64,000 nucleotides of DNA from Sphingomonas lycopersici (GCF_026130605.1 NZ_JANFAU010000003.1:496001-560000); one strand, 5' to 3'; shown: positions 8,590 to 17,434, counted from the first letter of the stretch. The notes: generated by a model not told the origin, from the sequence alone. Translations and numbers: made by a program.

Positions 8590-10119
8590 GTGGCCACGCA
8601 ATCCGAACAACCCGTCACGCTTTCCGGCCTGCCGCTGCTGCTCGCGGCGCTCGGGCTGGGGCTGAGCAATTTCATGGTGGTGCTGGACACCACGATCGCC
8701 AACGTCTCCGTCCCGCATATTTCGGGCGCGATCGGGGTGGCGCCCGATCAGGGGACGTGGATTATCACCTCTTATTCGGTGGCGGAGGCGGTGTGCGTGC
8801 CGCTCACCGGCTTCCTCACCGCGCGCTTCGGCAGCGTGAAATTGTTCATCGGCGCGCTGATCGGCTTCGCGCTCTTCTCCTTCCTGTGCGGCATCTCGAC
8901 CTCGCTCCCCGAGATCGTGCTGTTCCGGCTCGGCCAGGGTTTCTGCGGCGGCCCGCTGATGCCGATCACCCAGACGCTGATGATGCGCATCTTCCCCAAG
9001 GAGCGGCAGGGGCAGGCGCTCGGCATCTGGTCGATGACGACGGTGACCGCGCCGATCTTCGGCCCGATCCTCGGCGGCGTGCTCAGCGACAATTGGTCGT
9101 GGCACTGGATCTTCTTCGTCAACCTGCCGGTCGCGATCGCGTGCATTGCCGCCGCGATCCTGCTGCTGCGCCCTGTCGAGACCGCGCTGCGCCCGGCGCG
9201 GATCGATCGCAGCGGGCTCGCGCTGCTGGTGGTGTGGATCGCCGCGCTGCAGTTGATGCTCGATCTCGGCCACGATCGCGACTGGTTCAACAACCACCTG
9301 ATCATCGCGCTGGCGGTGATCGCGGCGGTCGGCTTCGCGGTGTTCTGCGCCTGGGAGCTGACCGAGGAGCATCCCGCGGTCAATTTGCGCGTCTTCCGCC
9401 ACCGCGGCTTCACCGCCAGCGTGATCGCGCTCGCCTTCGCCTTCGGCACCTTCTTCACCACCGCGGTGATTATCCCGCAATGGCTGCAGGCCGATCTTGG
9501 CTATACCGCCACCTGGGCGGGCTATGCGACGGCGTTCACGGGCGTTTCGGCGCTGCTGGTGGCGCCGATCGCGGCCAATCTGTCCAATCGCGTCGACGCA
9601 CGAATTCTCGTCTGCTTCGGCGTGCTGTGGCTCGGCGCGACATCATTGCTGCGGACGCACTGGTTCAGCGGCGCCGATTTCTGGACGCTGGCGATCCCGC
9701 AATTGCTGCAGGGCGTCGGCATGCCGTTCTTCTTCATCTCGATCACCACGATCGGGTTGAGCGCGGTCGACCCCGACGAGCTCGAATCGGCGGCGGGGCT
9801 GATGAGCTTCCTGCGCACCTTGTCCGGCGCGGTCGGCACCTCGATCGTCACGACCTATTGGGACAATCAGACCCGCGCCGCGCACAGCGAGCTGGTCGGC
9901 AAGCTCAATACCGACGACACCGTGGCCGCGCTGCAGAGCCAGGGGTTCGACCCCGGATCGATCGCCGGGCAGATCGAGCGGCTGGTGAGCACCGAGGCGA
10001 GCTCGCTCGCGACCAATCATGTCTTCCTGGTCTCGGCGGGGATGTTCTTCGTCGCCGCGATGCTGATCTGGGCCGCCCCCAAGCCGGCGCGGCAGATCGA
10101 ACCAGGAGCAGCGCATTGA
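8590..10119 (+). CDS. DHA2-family (EmrB/QacA) drug:H+ antiporter
   Basis: 509 aa from GTG 8590, with GAAGGAGG upstream. It has fourteen predicted membrane segments. Motifs are typical of DHA2: MVVLDTTIANVSVPHI in helix 1, LTGFLTARFGSVKLF (motif A), RLGQGFCGGPLMPI (motif B) and IFGPILGGVLSDNWSWHWIF (motif C, antiporter signature). It works with the adaptor and channel encoded upstream to expel amphiphilic drugs across both membranes. The 35-bp gap to the adaptor gene and common strand indicate one operon under the divergent TetR. Confidence 0.95.
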   Translation: MATQSEQPVTLSGLPLLLAALGLGLSNFMVVLDTTIANVSVPHISGAIGVAPDQGTWIITSYSVAEAVCVPLTGFLTARFGSVKLFIGALIGFALFSFLCGISTSLPEIVLFRLGQGFCGGPLMPITQTLMMRIFPKERQGQALGIWSMTTVTAPIFGPILGGVLSDNWSWHWIFFVNLPVAIACIAAAILLLRPVETALRPARIDRSGLALLVVWIAALQLMLDLGHDRDWFNNHLIIALAVIAAVGFAVFCAWELTEEHPAVNLRVFRHRGFTASVIALAFAFGTFFTTAVIIPQWLQADLGYTATWAGYATAFTGVSALLVAPIAANLSNRVDARILVCFGVLWLGATSLLRTHWFSGADFWTLAIPQLLQGVGMPFFFISITTIGLSAVDPDELESAAGLMSFLRTLSGAVGTSIVTTYWDNQTRAAHSELVGKLNTDDTVAALQSQGFDPGSIAGQIERLVSTEASSLATNHVFLVSAGMFFVAAMLIWAAPKPARQIEPGAAH

Positions 10120-10138
10120 GGCCCCGACGAGCGTGGAG

Positions 10139-10174
10139 AGTTTCAAGAAACTAGAAAAGAATTATCGATCTTTT
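10139..10174. promoter_or_regulatory. Paired inverted repeats downstream of the efflux operon
   Basis: AGTTTC-AA-GAAACT (10139-10152) is immediately followed by AAAAGA-N8-TCTTTT (10155-10174) in an A/T-rich patch between the MFS gene and a small hypothetical gene. They could be operator or promoter elements for the downstream gene. Neither has the GC-stem/T-run form of a terminator. Confidence 0.3.
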
Positions 10175-10256
10175 GCCGGTTTTATCGAGCATGCGATCGG
10201 CCGATATGAATGAGGGCGCGGCGACATCGCGCAGCACGAACAGGAGCATGACGATC

Positions 10257-10796
10257 ATGGCCTATGTGCAATTCGAACAGATGCCGGACGCATCGGCGGC
10301 CGGCGCGGTGCGGCGCCCGCGCGCCGAATTCGGCGCGATCGAGCGCGAGGTGCTGCGACTGTCCTACGGCGACACGCGCTCGTCGCTCGGTGCGCCGGGC
10401 CATTTTGCCCGGATCGGCGGCTGGCTCGCGGGCCGGCGCGCCAAGCCGGCGCTTGCCGATCCGCGGCTCGAGGCGTTGCGCCGCTATGCCGTGCTTTACC
10501 GTCTCGACGGCGAAGCGCTCGATCCGATTGAGGAAACCGCGATCGCCGCCGCCGGGTTCGATCGGCATGCGCTTCGCGACGTGCGGCTGCTCGTCGACCG
10601 GCATGTCGCAAACCGTTCCCATAACGCCGCATCGCGGCTTCGTTCGGTGTTCACGTTCCTTGGGGGGACGGTCGTCCTCGGCGCCGTCGCACTGCTGCTC
10701 CAGCAGGCGACCGACGACCTTGCCGTCTCCGCGATCGTCTCGGGCATTCTCGGCGCGACTGCCGTGTCGCTGCATCACCCCGCCGCGCGAGCCTGA
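10257..10796 (+). CDS. Hypothetical protein with C-terminal membrane hairpin
   Basis: 179 aa from ATG 10257; AGGAG lies 10 bases upstream. ATG 10248 is closer to it, and the frame is open back to 10173. I do not recognise the family. The first 120 residues are soluble and Arg-rich (EREVLRLSYGDTRSSLG, FARIGGWLAGRRAKPALADP). Two hydrophobic segments follow, VFTFLGGTVVLGAVALLL and LAVSAIVSGILGATAVSL, forming a membrane hairpin near the C terminus. It stands alone, on the same strand as the efflux operon but after an A/T-rich gap, so it probably has its own promoter. Confidence 0.65.
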   Translation: MAYVQFEQMPDASAAGAVRRPRAEFGAIEREVLRLSYGDTRSSLGAPGHFARIGGWLAGRRAKPALADPRLEALRRYAVLYRLDGEALDPIEETAIAAAGFDRHALRDVRLLVDRHVANRSHNAASRLRSVFTFLGGTVVLGAVALLLQQATDDLAVSAIVSGILGATAVSLHHPAARA

Positions 10797-10865
10797 CCGG
10801 CGCACGGAACCAAGCCGCCCGCCAATTTGTTGCGCACGGAACCGGTCGCAAATTGGGGGGACAAG

Positions 10866-11561
10866 ATGCCTGCCTCGTCAATCGAACTGGCTGCATTGCG
10901 CAAACCTTCCCCCGATGAATCCGCCGATTATGCGCGGGCGCGGCAAAGCCTGCTGGCGGAAGAGATCGAGCTGCAGCGCCATCTCGACCGGGTCGCGGCG
11001 CTGCGCCGAGAGCTGCCGCCCGGCCCGCTGATTAAAGCGGACTATCGCTTTAGCGACGCGAACGGCACCGAGGTCCGCCTGATCGACCTGTTCGGCGACA
11101 AGAATAGCTTGCTGACCTATTTCTGGATGTACGGCCCTGAGCGCGCGCGCCCGTGCCCGATGTGCACCAATTTGCTCGGGCCGCTCAACGCCAATGCCAA
11201 TGATCTGCGACAGCGGGTCGCGCTGGCGGTGTTCGGGCGCAGCCCGGTCGAGCGGCAGATCGCCTTTGCGCAGGAGCGCGGCTGGCATCACCTGCGGTTC
11301 CACCAGACGGTGGGCGACAGCTATCCGCTCGATTTCGGCGTGTTCGATCCGGCGACCAAGGCGGAATATCCGCTGCTTGCGGTGTTCCGGAAGGATGGCG
11401 ACGAGGTCCGCTTGTTCTGGAAAGGGGAAATGACCGGCGAGATGGCGGACCCCGGCAAGGACCCGCGCGGCGGCCCCGATTTCGCGCCCTTATGGACCGC
11501 GCTCGATCTCACCCCCGAAGGGCGCGGAGAAACTTGGTATCCGAAGCTGGAATATGATTGA
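10866..11561 (+). CDS. DUF899-family thioredoxin-like protein
   Basis: 231 aa from ATG 10866 behind a GGGGGGA ribosome site. DUF899 proteins have a thioredoxin-like fold. Family blocks here are an N-terminal helix rich in Glu/Arg (LLAEEIELQRHLDRVAALRR), the strand DYRFSDANGTEVRLIDLFG, the Cys pair CPMC, and the C-terminal LWTALDLTPEGRGETWYPKL. The biochemical role is not established; the CxxC pair suggests redox work or metal binding. A second, more distant member sits at 52080-52850. No obvious operon partner. Confidence 0.85.
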   Translation: MPASSIELAALRKPSPDESADYARARQSLLAEEIELQRHLDRVAALRRELPPGPLIKADYRFSDANGTEVRLIDLFGDKNSLLTYFWMYGPERARPCPMCTNLLGPLNANANDLRQRVALAVFGRSPVERQIAFAQERGWHHLRFHQTVGDSYPLDFGVFDPATKAEYPLLAVFRKDGDEVRLFWKGEMTGEMADPGKDPRGGPDFAPLWTALDLTPEGRGETWYPKLEYD

Positions 11562-11652
11562 GCGTCGTCCTTGACGCACCCTCCCCCGTCCCGCCACATC
11601 GGCGGAAAGCGCGGCCCCTGACCGGCCGGGCATCGAAGGGACGGGCAAAAGG

Positions 11653-12309
11653 GTGACGGCAGCAGCACCGGCAAGGAAACGTCGAACCCAGGCCGAGCGC
11701 ACCGCGGAAACCCGCGAGGCGCTGCTGGAAGCCGCGATCGGGCTGCTTTATCGCAACGGTTACAGCAAGACGCCGATCGAACTGATCGCCGAAGAGGCGG
11801 GCGTGACGCGCGGCGCGATGCGTCACCATTTCCGCACGCGCGCGCAATTGATGGCGGCGGTGATCCGCACCGTCTACGAGCAGGAGCATCGCAGCTATCG
11901 CGAGATCGCCGCCAGCCGCGGTCGTGCGGCGGTTCTTTCGGACTGGCCCGACATGCTGTGGGCGGTGCTGAGCAAACCCTCGGGCCTCGCGGTGCTCGAA
12001 GTGCTGCAGGCGTCGCGCAGCGATCCCGAGCTCGCGGCGCTCGTCATGCCGATGCAGGCGCAGATCGAGCAGATGTCGTTCGAGGCGATCAAGGAGCAGT
12101 TCGGCAGCGACGACGAGGCCGAGACCCGCGCCGCGATCAGGTTGTTCGTCTGGGCGGTGCGCGGCCTTTCGATCGCGCAGGTGCTGACGCCCAACCCCGC
12201 CGACACCCGCCGCTCGATCGACTTTCTCAAGATGCTGATCGAGGGGGCGACGAAAGCGGGCCTGGTCGACGCGCAGGGCCGCCCGGGGCCGGCGCGGCGC
12301 ACCGACTGA
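11653..12309 (+). CDS. TetR-family transcriptional regulator
   Basis: 218 aa from GTG 11653. The N-terminal HTH (about residues 17-64) reads TREALLEAAIGLLYRNGYSK, TPIELIAEEAGVTRGAMRHHF. The C-terminal domain is typical of single-ligand TetR proteins. No matched palindrome was found in the 91 bp upstream, and the neighbours (DUF899 gene upstream on the same strand, convergent membrane protein downstream) do not reveal the target. Confidence 0.88.
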   Translation: MTAAAPARKRRTQAERTAETREALLEAAIGLLYRNGYSKTPIELIAEEAGVTRGAMRHHFRTRAQLMAAVIRTVYEQEHRSYREIAASRGRAAVLSDWPDMLWAVLSKPSGLAVLEVLQASRSDPELAALVMPMQAQIEQMSFEAIKEQFGSDDEAETRAAIRLFVWAVRGLSIAQVLTPNPADTRRSIDFLKMLIEGATKAGLVDAQGRPGPARRTD

Positions 12310-12314
12310 CCGCG

Positions 12315-12764
12315 CTAAGGCAGCGACTGGCCTTCGCGGCATATCATCGCGATCCGGTCGAACTCGCGCGAGCCGTCGTCGGTGGCGAGCATCTTCAGAT
12401 GCCCCAGCCAGACGAAGCGCCTGAACGCCGGATCCCTCGAAGTGCGCTTTTCGCCGCACGCGATCTGTGGGGCATCGCGGCGGACCGCGACGCTGCGCAA
12501 TTCGGCACCGCGATCGGCGATCGACGCGAAGATCGCGGCCTCGATCGCCGGCGGGGGCGCGGTCGCGGCCGGCGATTCCGTGGGAGTCGGCGCCGCGTGG
12601 GCGCGCAGCGGCTCCATCGGTTCGGCAGTGCCGGTATCGATCGCTTTCGTCCGCGCGACCTCGGGCGTGGCGGGGGCGCGGAAGAAGAGAAAGGCGGCGG
12701 CCGCGATCACCGCGACCACCGCGAGGGCAAGCAAATAACGGCCTGTTACGCGACGCATCGGCAT
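12315..12764 (-). CDS. Hypothetical single-pass membrane protein
   Basis: 149 aa. An N-terminal membrane anchor (YLLALAVVAVIAAAAFLFF) is followed by a Pro/Ala/Thr-rich linker (about 50-75). The C-terminal domain has two Cys (IACGE, MICRE) that could form a disulfide in the periplasm. I do not recognise the family. It converges with the TetR gene with a 5-bp gap and precedes the secreted hydrolase gene in transcription-unit order only loosely (79-bp gap, same strand). Confidence 0.65.
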   Translation of the reverse strand: MPMRRVTGRYLLALAVVAVIAAAAFLFFRAPATPEVARTKAIDTGTAEPMEPLRAHAAPTPTESPAATAPPPAIEAAIFASIADRGAELRSVAVRRDAPQIACGEKRTSRDPAFRRFVWLGHLKMLATDDGSREFDRIAMICREGQSLP

Positions 12765-12843
12765 CGATCATTCTCGTCTCTGTCGGGGAAACCGATCCTC
12801 GGCCGCGCGCCGCTTTTTCGCAGCGGACGCGCGGCCGGAACGA

Positions 12844-13809
12844 TCACGGCACGTTGCTGACCTGCCCGGTCCACGCGGTAGCGGTGAAGAACTCGCCGGA
12901 CCCGGCCTTGAACGCCGCGCCGGCGGCGGCATCGCCTTTGAGCTTCCACACCAGCCACGCGGTCGGGAAGCCGAGATAGCCGTAGGTCCCGTTGTTGCAG
13001 GATTGGAGAATCCCGAGCAGCCCGCACCCCGGCGTGCCCGAAATGTCGTTATGATTGGTGCCCTTGAGCAATCCCTTGGCCTTGGCCATCGCCGCCGGCG
13101 TCGCGTTGTAATAAGCGGTTTGCGAATTGAGCTGCGTTCCGCTGCCCTGCGTATCCGGCGCGATCAGCCCGTCGGCGGTGCCGCTGACATAGAAGATCGA
13201 CCCCGCGCCGCCGGCCAGCGTCGGCGTCAGCAGGCAATTGTCGGCCGGATTGCACCACATCTGGCTCGGCAGATGGAAGACCACCGCGGTACTGATTACC
13301 CCGTTCGAATGGAACATCGCATTCGCCGCGCCCGAGGCGCCCTGCGAATGGCCCGCCGCGCCGACATGCGAGAAATCGATGCGATGATAGAAGGGGCTGG
13401 CCGGATTGGCTTCCTCGCCCTGCATATAAGCAAGCGAATCCAGCGCAGTATTGCCATATCCGGTTTGTTGATCGCGGGTCGCGACGATCACGAAACCCCA
13501 GGACGCGAGATGCCGCAGCCAATAGGTATATTTGTCGGGCGTCGCCGCGGTCCCGTTGGCCCACACCACCAGCGGCCACCGCGTCGTCGAGGAAGTGACG
13601 TCGCTGGGATAGAAGATATCGCATTGGTTGCCCTTTGAATCGCACGGTGCCGCCGAGCGGGTCTGGGTCGTGGCGAATGGGCCGTTGGCATAATATTTCG
13701 TTTCGATCGGCCCGGTGGGTGCGTTCGGCACCGACTGCGCCAGCGCCGGAACCACCGGTATTACGGTGGCGAGGAGCGCCGCAACGGCCGCTCGCGATAA
13801 TCCCTTCAT
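12844..13809 (-). CDS. Secreted alpha/beta hydrolase (chlorophyllase/cutinase-like)
   Basis: 321 aa from ATG 13809, with AGGGAGAGG upstream. A Sec signal peptide (LLATVIPVVPALA) is followed by an alpha/beta-hydrolase domain. The likely triad is Ser of GHSQG, Asp of SGTADGLIAPD and His of GTNHND. Several Cys (APCDSKGNQC, WCNPADNC, GCGLLGILQSC) suggest disulfides in the periplasm or outside. The fold group includes chlorophyllase-like and polyester-degrading hydrolases; the natural substrate is unknown. The frame is open to 13935, but the extension runs into the palindrome and is rejected. Transcription probably starts within the perfect inverted repeat at 13901-13936. Confidence 0.82.
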   Translation of the reverse strand: MKGLSRAAVAALLATVIPVVPALAQSVPNAPTGPIETKYYANGPFATTQTRSAAPCDSKGNQCDIFYPSDVTSSTTRWPLVVWANGTAATPDKYTYWLRHLASWGFVIVATRDQQTGYGNTALDSLAYMQGEEANPASPFYHRIDFSHVGAAGHSQGASGAANAMFHSNGVISTAVVFHLPSQMWCNPADNCLLTPTLAGGAGSIFYVSGTADGLIAPDTQGSGTQLNSQTAYYNATPAAMAKAKGLLKGTNHNDISGTPGCGLLGILQSCNNGTYGYLGFPTAWLVWKLKGDAAAGAAFKAGSGEFFTATAWTGQVSNVP

Positions 13810-13900
13810 CTGCCTCTCCCTTTGATCGACTTCCGGCCGGGCGCCCGATCGATCGACGGTGCTCCCGATCGCGCGGCCCGCCAAAGATGTTAAAGCCGAG

Positions 13901-13936
13901 ATTGAATTTACATTCAGTAAAGAATGTAAATTCAAT
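13901..13936. promoter_or_regulatory. Perfect 36-bp inverted repeat forming a symmetric divergent promoter/operator
   Basis: Arms ATTGAATTTACATTC (13901-13915) and its exact complement (13922-13936) are separated by AGTAAA. Because of the symmetry each strand carries TTGAAT, 17 bp, TGTAAA: a plausible -35/-10 pair reading left to the hydrolase and right to the glycine-zipper gene. Leaders would be about 80-90 nt in both directions. Confidence 0.55.
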
Positions 13937-14016
13937 CAAGCACGAGAGCGGCGCCAGCGCGCGGTGAACCCGACCTGCAATGAAGCGTTGAACCTCCGCT
14001 AATAAGGAGATGTCCC

Positions 14017-14397
14017 ATGCGTATGAAATTGGTCGCCGCTATCGCTGCCGCCACCGTCGCGCTGCCGGTCGCGTTGCCGGCACCGGCTGCCGCCCAGCAT
14101 CGCGATCGCGATTATCGCTGGCAGGGGGACAGGCAGGGCTGGGATGCATCGCATTCCTATCGCCCGGGGCGCTATCGGGAGCGCCGCCTCAGCCGCAACG
14201 ATCGCATCTACCGCGGCCGCGACGGGCGCTATTATTGCCGCCGGAACGACGGTACGACCGGGCTGGTGATCGGCGGTCTGGCAGGCGGCCTGCTCGGCAA
14301 CGCGATCGGCGGCGATACGCTCGGCACGCTGATCGGCGGCGCCGGCGGCGCCTTGCTCGGCCGTTCAGTCGATCGCGGCCAGGTGCGCTGCCGCTAA
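14017..14397 (+). CDS. Glycine-zipper 2TM-domain envelope protein
   Basis: 126 aa from ATG 14017 with AAGGAG upstream. A signal peptide ends near PAPAAAQ. It is followed by a basic, Tyr/Arg-rich stretch and then the glycine-zipper hairpin (GLVIGGLAGGLLGNAIGG, LIGGAGGALLG), as in the Rickettsia 17-kDa antigen superfamily. Such small proteins insert in or associate with the outer membrane. It shares a symmetric divergent promoter with the secreted hydrolase. Confidence 0.85.
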   Translation: MRMKLVAAIAAATVALPVALPAPAAAQHRDRDYRWQGDRQGWDASHSYRPGRYRERRLSRNDRIYRGRDGRYYCRRNDGTTGLVIGGLAGGLLGNAIGGDTLGTLIGGAGGALLGRSVDRGQVRCR

Positions 14398-14409
14398 TTC
14401 CGGATATTT

Positions 14410-14450
14410 GGGCGGTCCGGGTTCGGATCACCGGAGCCCGGACCCAGCCC
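14410..14450. terminator. Candidate bidirectional terminator hairpin
   Basis: GGTCCGGG (14414-14421) pairs exactly with CCCGGACC (14437-14444), and flanking GGGC/GCCC extends the stem with a two-base bulge. It lies between convergent genes (glycine-zipper and FAD oxidoreductase). There is no strong T-run, so efficiency is uncertain. Confidence 0.45.
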
Positions 14451-14514
14451 ATCTCGAACCAATGCCTTCCTCATTCTCCGTTAATTGCCGTCCACGATTG
14501 TGCACGCGCTATCG

Positions 14515-16020
14515 CTACGCCGAACGCGCTGCAATCTTCGCGTTGAGCCGCTCATCCATCACATTGGTCGCCGCGAAAGCGCCGTTTACCGTGCACCAGC
14601 GCAGCGGCTCGGGCAGCAGGTTCGGCGTATCATGGCGAATCCCGGCAAGGATCGGGTCGACGACGCCGCGGATGCGCTGCGCCAGCAGATGCCCGACGAA
14701 CGACTGTGACGCAACGCCGTGTCCCGAACAGCCGGCGGTATAGAAGATATTCTGGTCCGCCCCCGTCACCCCGATCACCGGCAAAGCATCCTGCGCGAAG
14801 CTGATATAGCCGCTCCAGCAAGTCCGAAGCGCAATCCCGCGAACCGTGGGGAAGCGCTCGTGCAGCGCGCGACGCAGCGCGTGATAAGCATCGTAATCCG
14901 GGACATTGGGGGTGCGCGAGCCGTAAGGATAACGCACCTTCTTGGTCGTCACGACCAATGTATCGCTCGCGGTCAGCCGGTGGCTTTCCATCATATAATG
15001 CGCGGTGACGATCCCCTCGCGCCGCGGCCAGCCGAGCGATTTCAGCTGCGCGGGCGATAACGGCTCGGTCTCGATCGCCGACACGCGGACCGGCATCACC
15101 TTGGTTTCAAGCAACCCGTTCCCCGGGGTATAGCCGTTGGTGGCGAACACCATCGCCCGCGCCCTCACCGCGCCGCGCGGCGTCTGCACCTTGATCGTCC
15201 GCCCCTCGGCATAGGATAGCATCGGCGTGGTTTCGTAGATCCTGACGCCAGCGCGCAACGCAGCCGCACGTAGCCCCAGCACATATTTACCCGGGTTGAG
15301 CGTCCCCCCGCGCGGATCATATTCGCCGAACAGGAAGGCGGGCGGAATCCCGCGCGCGCGCATCTCGGCGGAATCGAGGAATTGCGATTTGTGACCGAGC
15401 CGGTGCCCTATCTCCATGCTCTCGCGAACCCTTCCCTCCTGCGACGGATCGACCGCGGCGCGCAGCACCCCCGACGGCACGTAATCGCAGGCGATGTCAT
15501 ATTCCTTGAACCTGGCTTCGACGTAATCGACCGCGCCGTCGTAATATTGGATGATTTTCTTGCCGGTCTCGTCGCCGACGCGCTTGAGGAACAGATCGTG
15601 CTCCAGCCCGCCCGCGCCGGCGAGATAGCCCGCATTACGCCCGCTCGCGCCGAACCCGCAGAATTCGCGCTCGATGACGGCGACGTTCGCGCCCTGCCGT
15701 CGCAATTCGAGCGCCGTCGACAGCCCGGCGAACCCGCCCCCGATAATCACCACATCCGCCATCGTGTCGCCGTCGAGCGCCGGTCGGATGTCGCTCGGCT
15801 TCTCGATCCAGCCGCCGAGGGCGCGATATTTCTCCATATCGGCGGCAGCCATCGCATCGTCAGCGGCACCTGGTCCGGCGACGGCCACGGTCGTGGCGGC
15901 CGCGGCCACCGTCGTCATCGCCACGCCCGCCGCGGCGCCCTTGAAGAAATCGCGGCGCGACGGCTTCGCTTGCGCAATTGTCTCGCGATCGAACGGGCCG
16001 CCGCCTTCAATCTCACTCAT
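14515..16020 (-). CDS. Tat-exported FAD-dependent amino/amine oxidase (DAO family, PuuB-like)
   Basis: 501 aa from ATG 16020 with GGAGAAG upstream. Residues near 20 carry the twin-arginine motif SRRDFFKG with a hydrophobic stretch behind it, so the folded flavoprotein should go to the periplasm. The FAD site VVIIGGGFAGLSTALELRRQG and the ASGRNAGYL block are those of DAO-family enzymes such as gamma-glutamylputrescine oxidase and glycine oxidase. It is the last gene of a run of four (amine oxidase, cytochrome c, membrane protein, this gene). Use of cytochrome c rather than oxygen as acceptor is inference from that context. Substrate unknown. Confidence 0.87.
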   Translation of the reverse strand: MSEIEGGGPFDRETIAQAKPSRRDFFKGAAAGVAMTTVAAAATTVAVAGPGAADDAMAAADMEKYRALGGWIEKPSDIRPALDGDTMADVVIIGGGFAGLSTALELRRQGANVAVIEREFCGFGASGRNAGYLAGAGGLEHDLFLKRVGDETGKKIIQYYDGAVDYVEARFKEYDIACDYVPSGVLRAAVDPSQEGRVRESMEIGHRLGHKSQFLDSAEMRARGIPPAFLFGEYDPRGGTLNPGKYVLGLRAAALRAGVRIYETTPMLSYAEGRTIKVQTPRGAVRARAMVFATNGYTPGNGLLETKVMPVRVSAIETEPLSPAQLKSLGWPRREGIVTAHYMMESHRLTASDTLVVTTKKVRYPYGSRTPNVPDYDAYHALRRALHERFPTVRGIALRTCWSGYISFAQDALPVIGVTGADQNIFYTAGCSGHGVASQSFVGHLLAQRIRGVVDPILAGIRHDTPNLLPEPLRWCTVNGAFAATNVMDERLNAKIAARSA

Positions 16021-16055
16021 GACATCTTCTCCCACGCCGCTTACTCGGCGTTGTT

Positions 16056-16730
16056 TCATGCTAAATCGGCGCTGTTACCCACTGCCGCACCGCCACGCCG
16101 GGCTCGCTCGAGCGCGCAATAGGCGTAGTAAAGCTGGACGGTCATGTACGACCACGTGAAGAGGGCGATGGTAAAGAAATTGAAGATTACGTTCGTATCC
16201 TCGCCCGGTATTTTGTAGAAATCATAGACCGCCGCTACGAAAAAAGTCGTCGCCGTGACCAGCGCCACACCCAATGCCTGCAACTTCTCTCCCGCCTTGA
16301 GCAATATTGCGACGAGATAAATCAGATATATCGTGTACAATATTGACATTCCAAGCAGGAAATAGGCGAGCAATGGCTGAAAAAAGCCCAGCGACAAGAT
16401 CGCGATCGTCGCGACGAACGACAGCGCAAAGATCGCGATATCGAACCTGATCGAGGGCTTCATCCCGTGCGTGAGCACCATCATCCCGACCGGGATGACG
16501 ATCGGCACGCCGAACGCCCGCGAGAATGTGTCGAAGAAATGCGCGATCTTGAACGACAAGGGCGAATTGGTCGCGAAATAGACGACCGCATTCGATGACG
16601 ATGTCGCAAGGATGAACCACTCTATACCGATGAGATAGTTCTTCTTCCTTATGAATTTCGCGCCATAGACGAAGCCAGTCAGCGCGAGCGAGAAAGCCGC
16701 TAGGCACAGGATGAATGATCTAAGATCCAT
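16056..16730 (-). CDS. Polytopic membrane protein of unknown function
   Basis: 224 aa from ATG 16730, AGGA eight bases upstream. About six to seven hydrophobic helices are visible (FILCLAAFSLALTGFVYGA, IGIEWFILATSSSNAVVYFA, VPIVIPVGMMVLTHG, IAIFALSFVATIAILSLGFF, LLAYFLLGMSILYTIYLIYLV, ALGVALVTATTFFVAAVYDF, FFTIALFTWSYMTVQLYYA). No transport or catalytic motif is recognised. It sits between the cytochrome c and the FAD oxidoreductase genes with gaps of about 35 bp, so a role tied to periplasmic oxidation, for example quinone or haem contact, is possible but unproven. Base composition is less GC-rich than its neighbours, with several AAA/AAG Lys codons. Confidence 0.75.
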   Translation of the reverse strand: MDLRSFILCLAAFSLALTGFVYGAKFIRKKNYLIGIEWFILATSSSNAVVYFATNSPLSFKIAHFFDTFSRAFGVPIVIPVGMMVLTHGMKPSIRFDIAIFALSFVATIAILSLGFFQPLLAYFLLGMSILYTIYLIYLVAILLKAGEKLQALGVALVTATTFFVAAVYDFYKIPGEDTNVIFNFFTIALFTWSYMTVQLYYAYCALERARRGGAAVGNSADLA

Positions 16731-16769
16731 CACGAAAATCCTCGAAAAAGGATGCTGTCGCGGGCGCCG

Positions 16770-17426
16770 CTATTTTGCCGACGGCGGGAGGTTGGCGAGA
16801 TAGGTAGCCATCGCCTTGCGATCGTCAGGAGAGGCGGCGACAGCCAACCGCTGCATCGTGCCGGTCGCCTCGGTTCGCGCGCCGCCGGCGAAGGCATCGA
16901 GCTGGCGGACGAGATATTCATATCCCTGCCCGGCCAGCCGCGGGAATTGCTCCTGCCCCATCATCTGCGCGCCGTGGCACGCAGCGCACCCGGCCCCCTC
17001 CACCAGTTTCTCGCCCTTGGCGCTCACCTGCGGGTCAGGCTTGAAATAGGGATTGGGCAGTGCGGGCTGTCGCGCGAAATAGGCCGCGAGCGCATCCACC
17101 TCGGCGGGTTTCATCGTCATCGCCAGCGGCCCCATGTTGGGATTGACCCGCGCGCCGCTCGCGAAATGCTGCAATTGTGCCGCGAGATAGGGCGCGGGCT
17201 GCCCTGCCAGCGCAGGATAATTGCCGTTGACCGAATTGCCCTTCACCCCGTGACAGGTGGTGCAGACCTCGGTGGTGCGCGGCCAAGGCCCGGCATCGGC
17301 CTGCGCCGCCTCAGCGCTCGCCGAAACGTAATTCTGCAGGCGATAGAGATTGAGCAGCGTCGGCCCGAAAATGACGAGCAGCAATGCGGCCACGGCGAGC
17401 CCGCCGAGCAGAAGATATTTCTTCAT
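16770..17426 (-). CDS. Membrane-anchored di-haem cytochrome c (c4-like)
   Basis: 218 aa from ATG 17426 (GAGGGGG upstream). An N-terminal hydrophobic anchor (YLLLGGLAVAALLLVIFGP) tethers two cytochrome c domains in the periplasm. Haem sites are CTTCH and CAACH, and candidate axial Met residues lie in NMGPLAM and GTMQRL, as in c4-type cytochromes. It starts 8 bp after the stop of a Tat-exported flavin amine oxidase. Periplasmic amine oxidases of the nicotine-oxidoreductase group are known to reduce a partner cytochrome c, and this gene is the obvious candidate acceptor here. Confidence 0.92.
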   Translation of the reverse strand: MKKYLLLGGLAVAALLLVIFGPTLLNLYRLQNYVSASAEAAQADAGPWPRTTEVCTTCHGVKGNSVNGNYPALAGQPAPYLAAQLQHFASGARVNPNMGPLAMTMKPAEVDALAAYFARQPALPNPYFKPDPQVSAKGEKLVEGAGCAACHGAQMMGQEQFPRLAGQGYEYLVRQLDAFAGGARTEATGTMQRLAVAASPDDRKAMATYLANLPPSAK

Positions 17427-17434
17427 ATGCCCCC

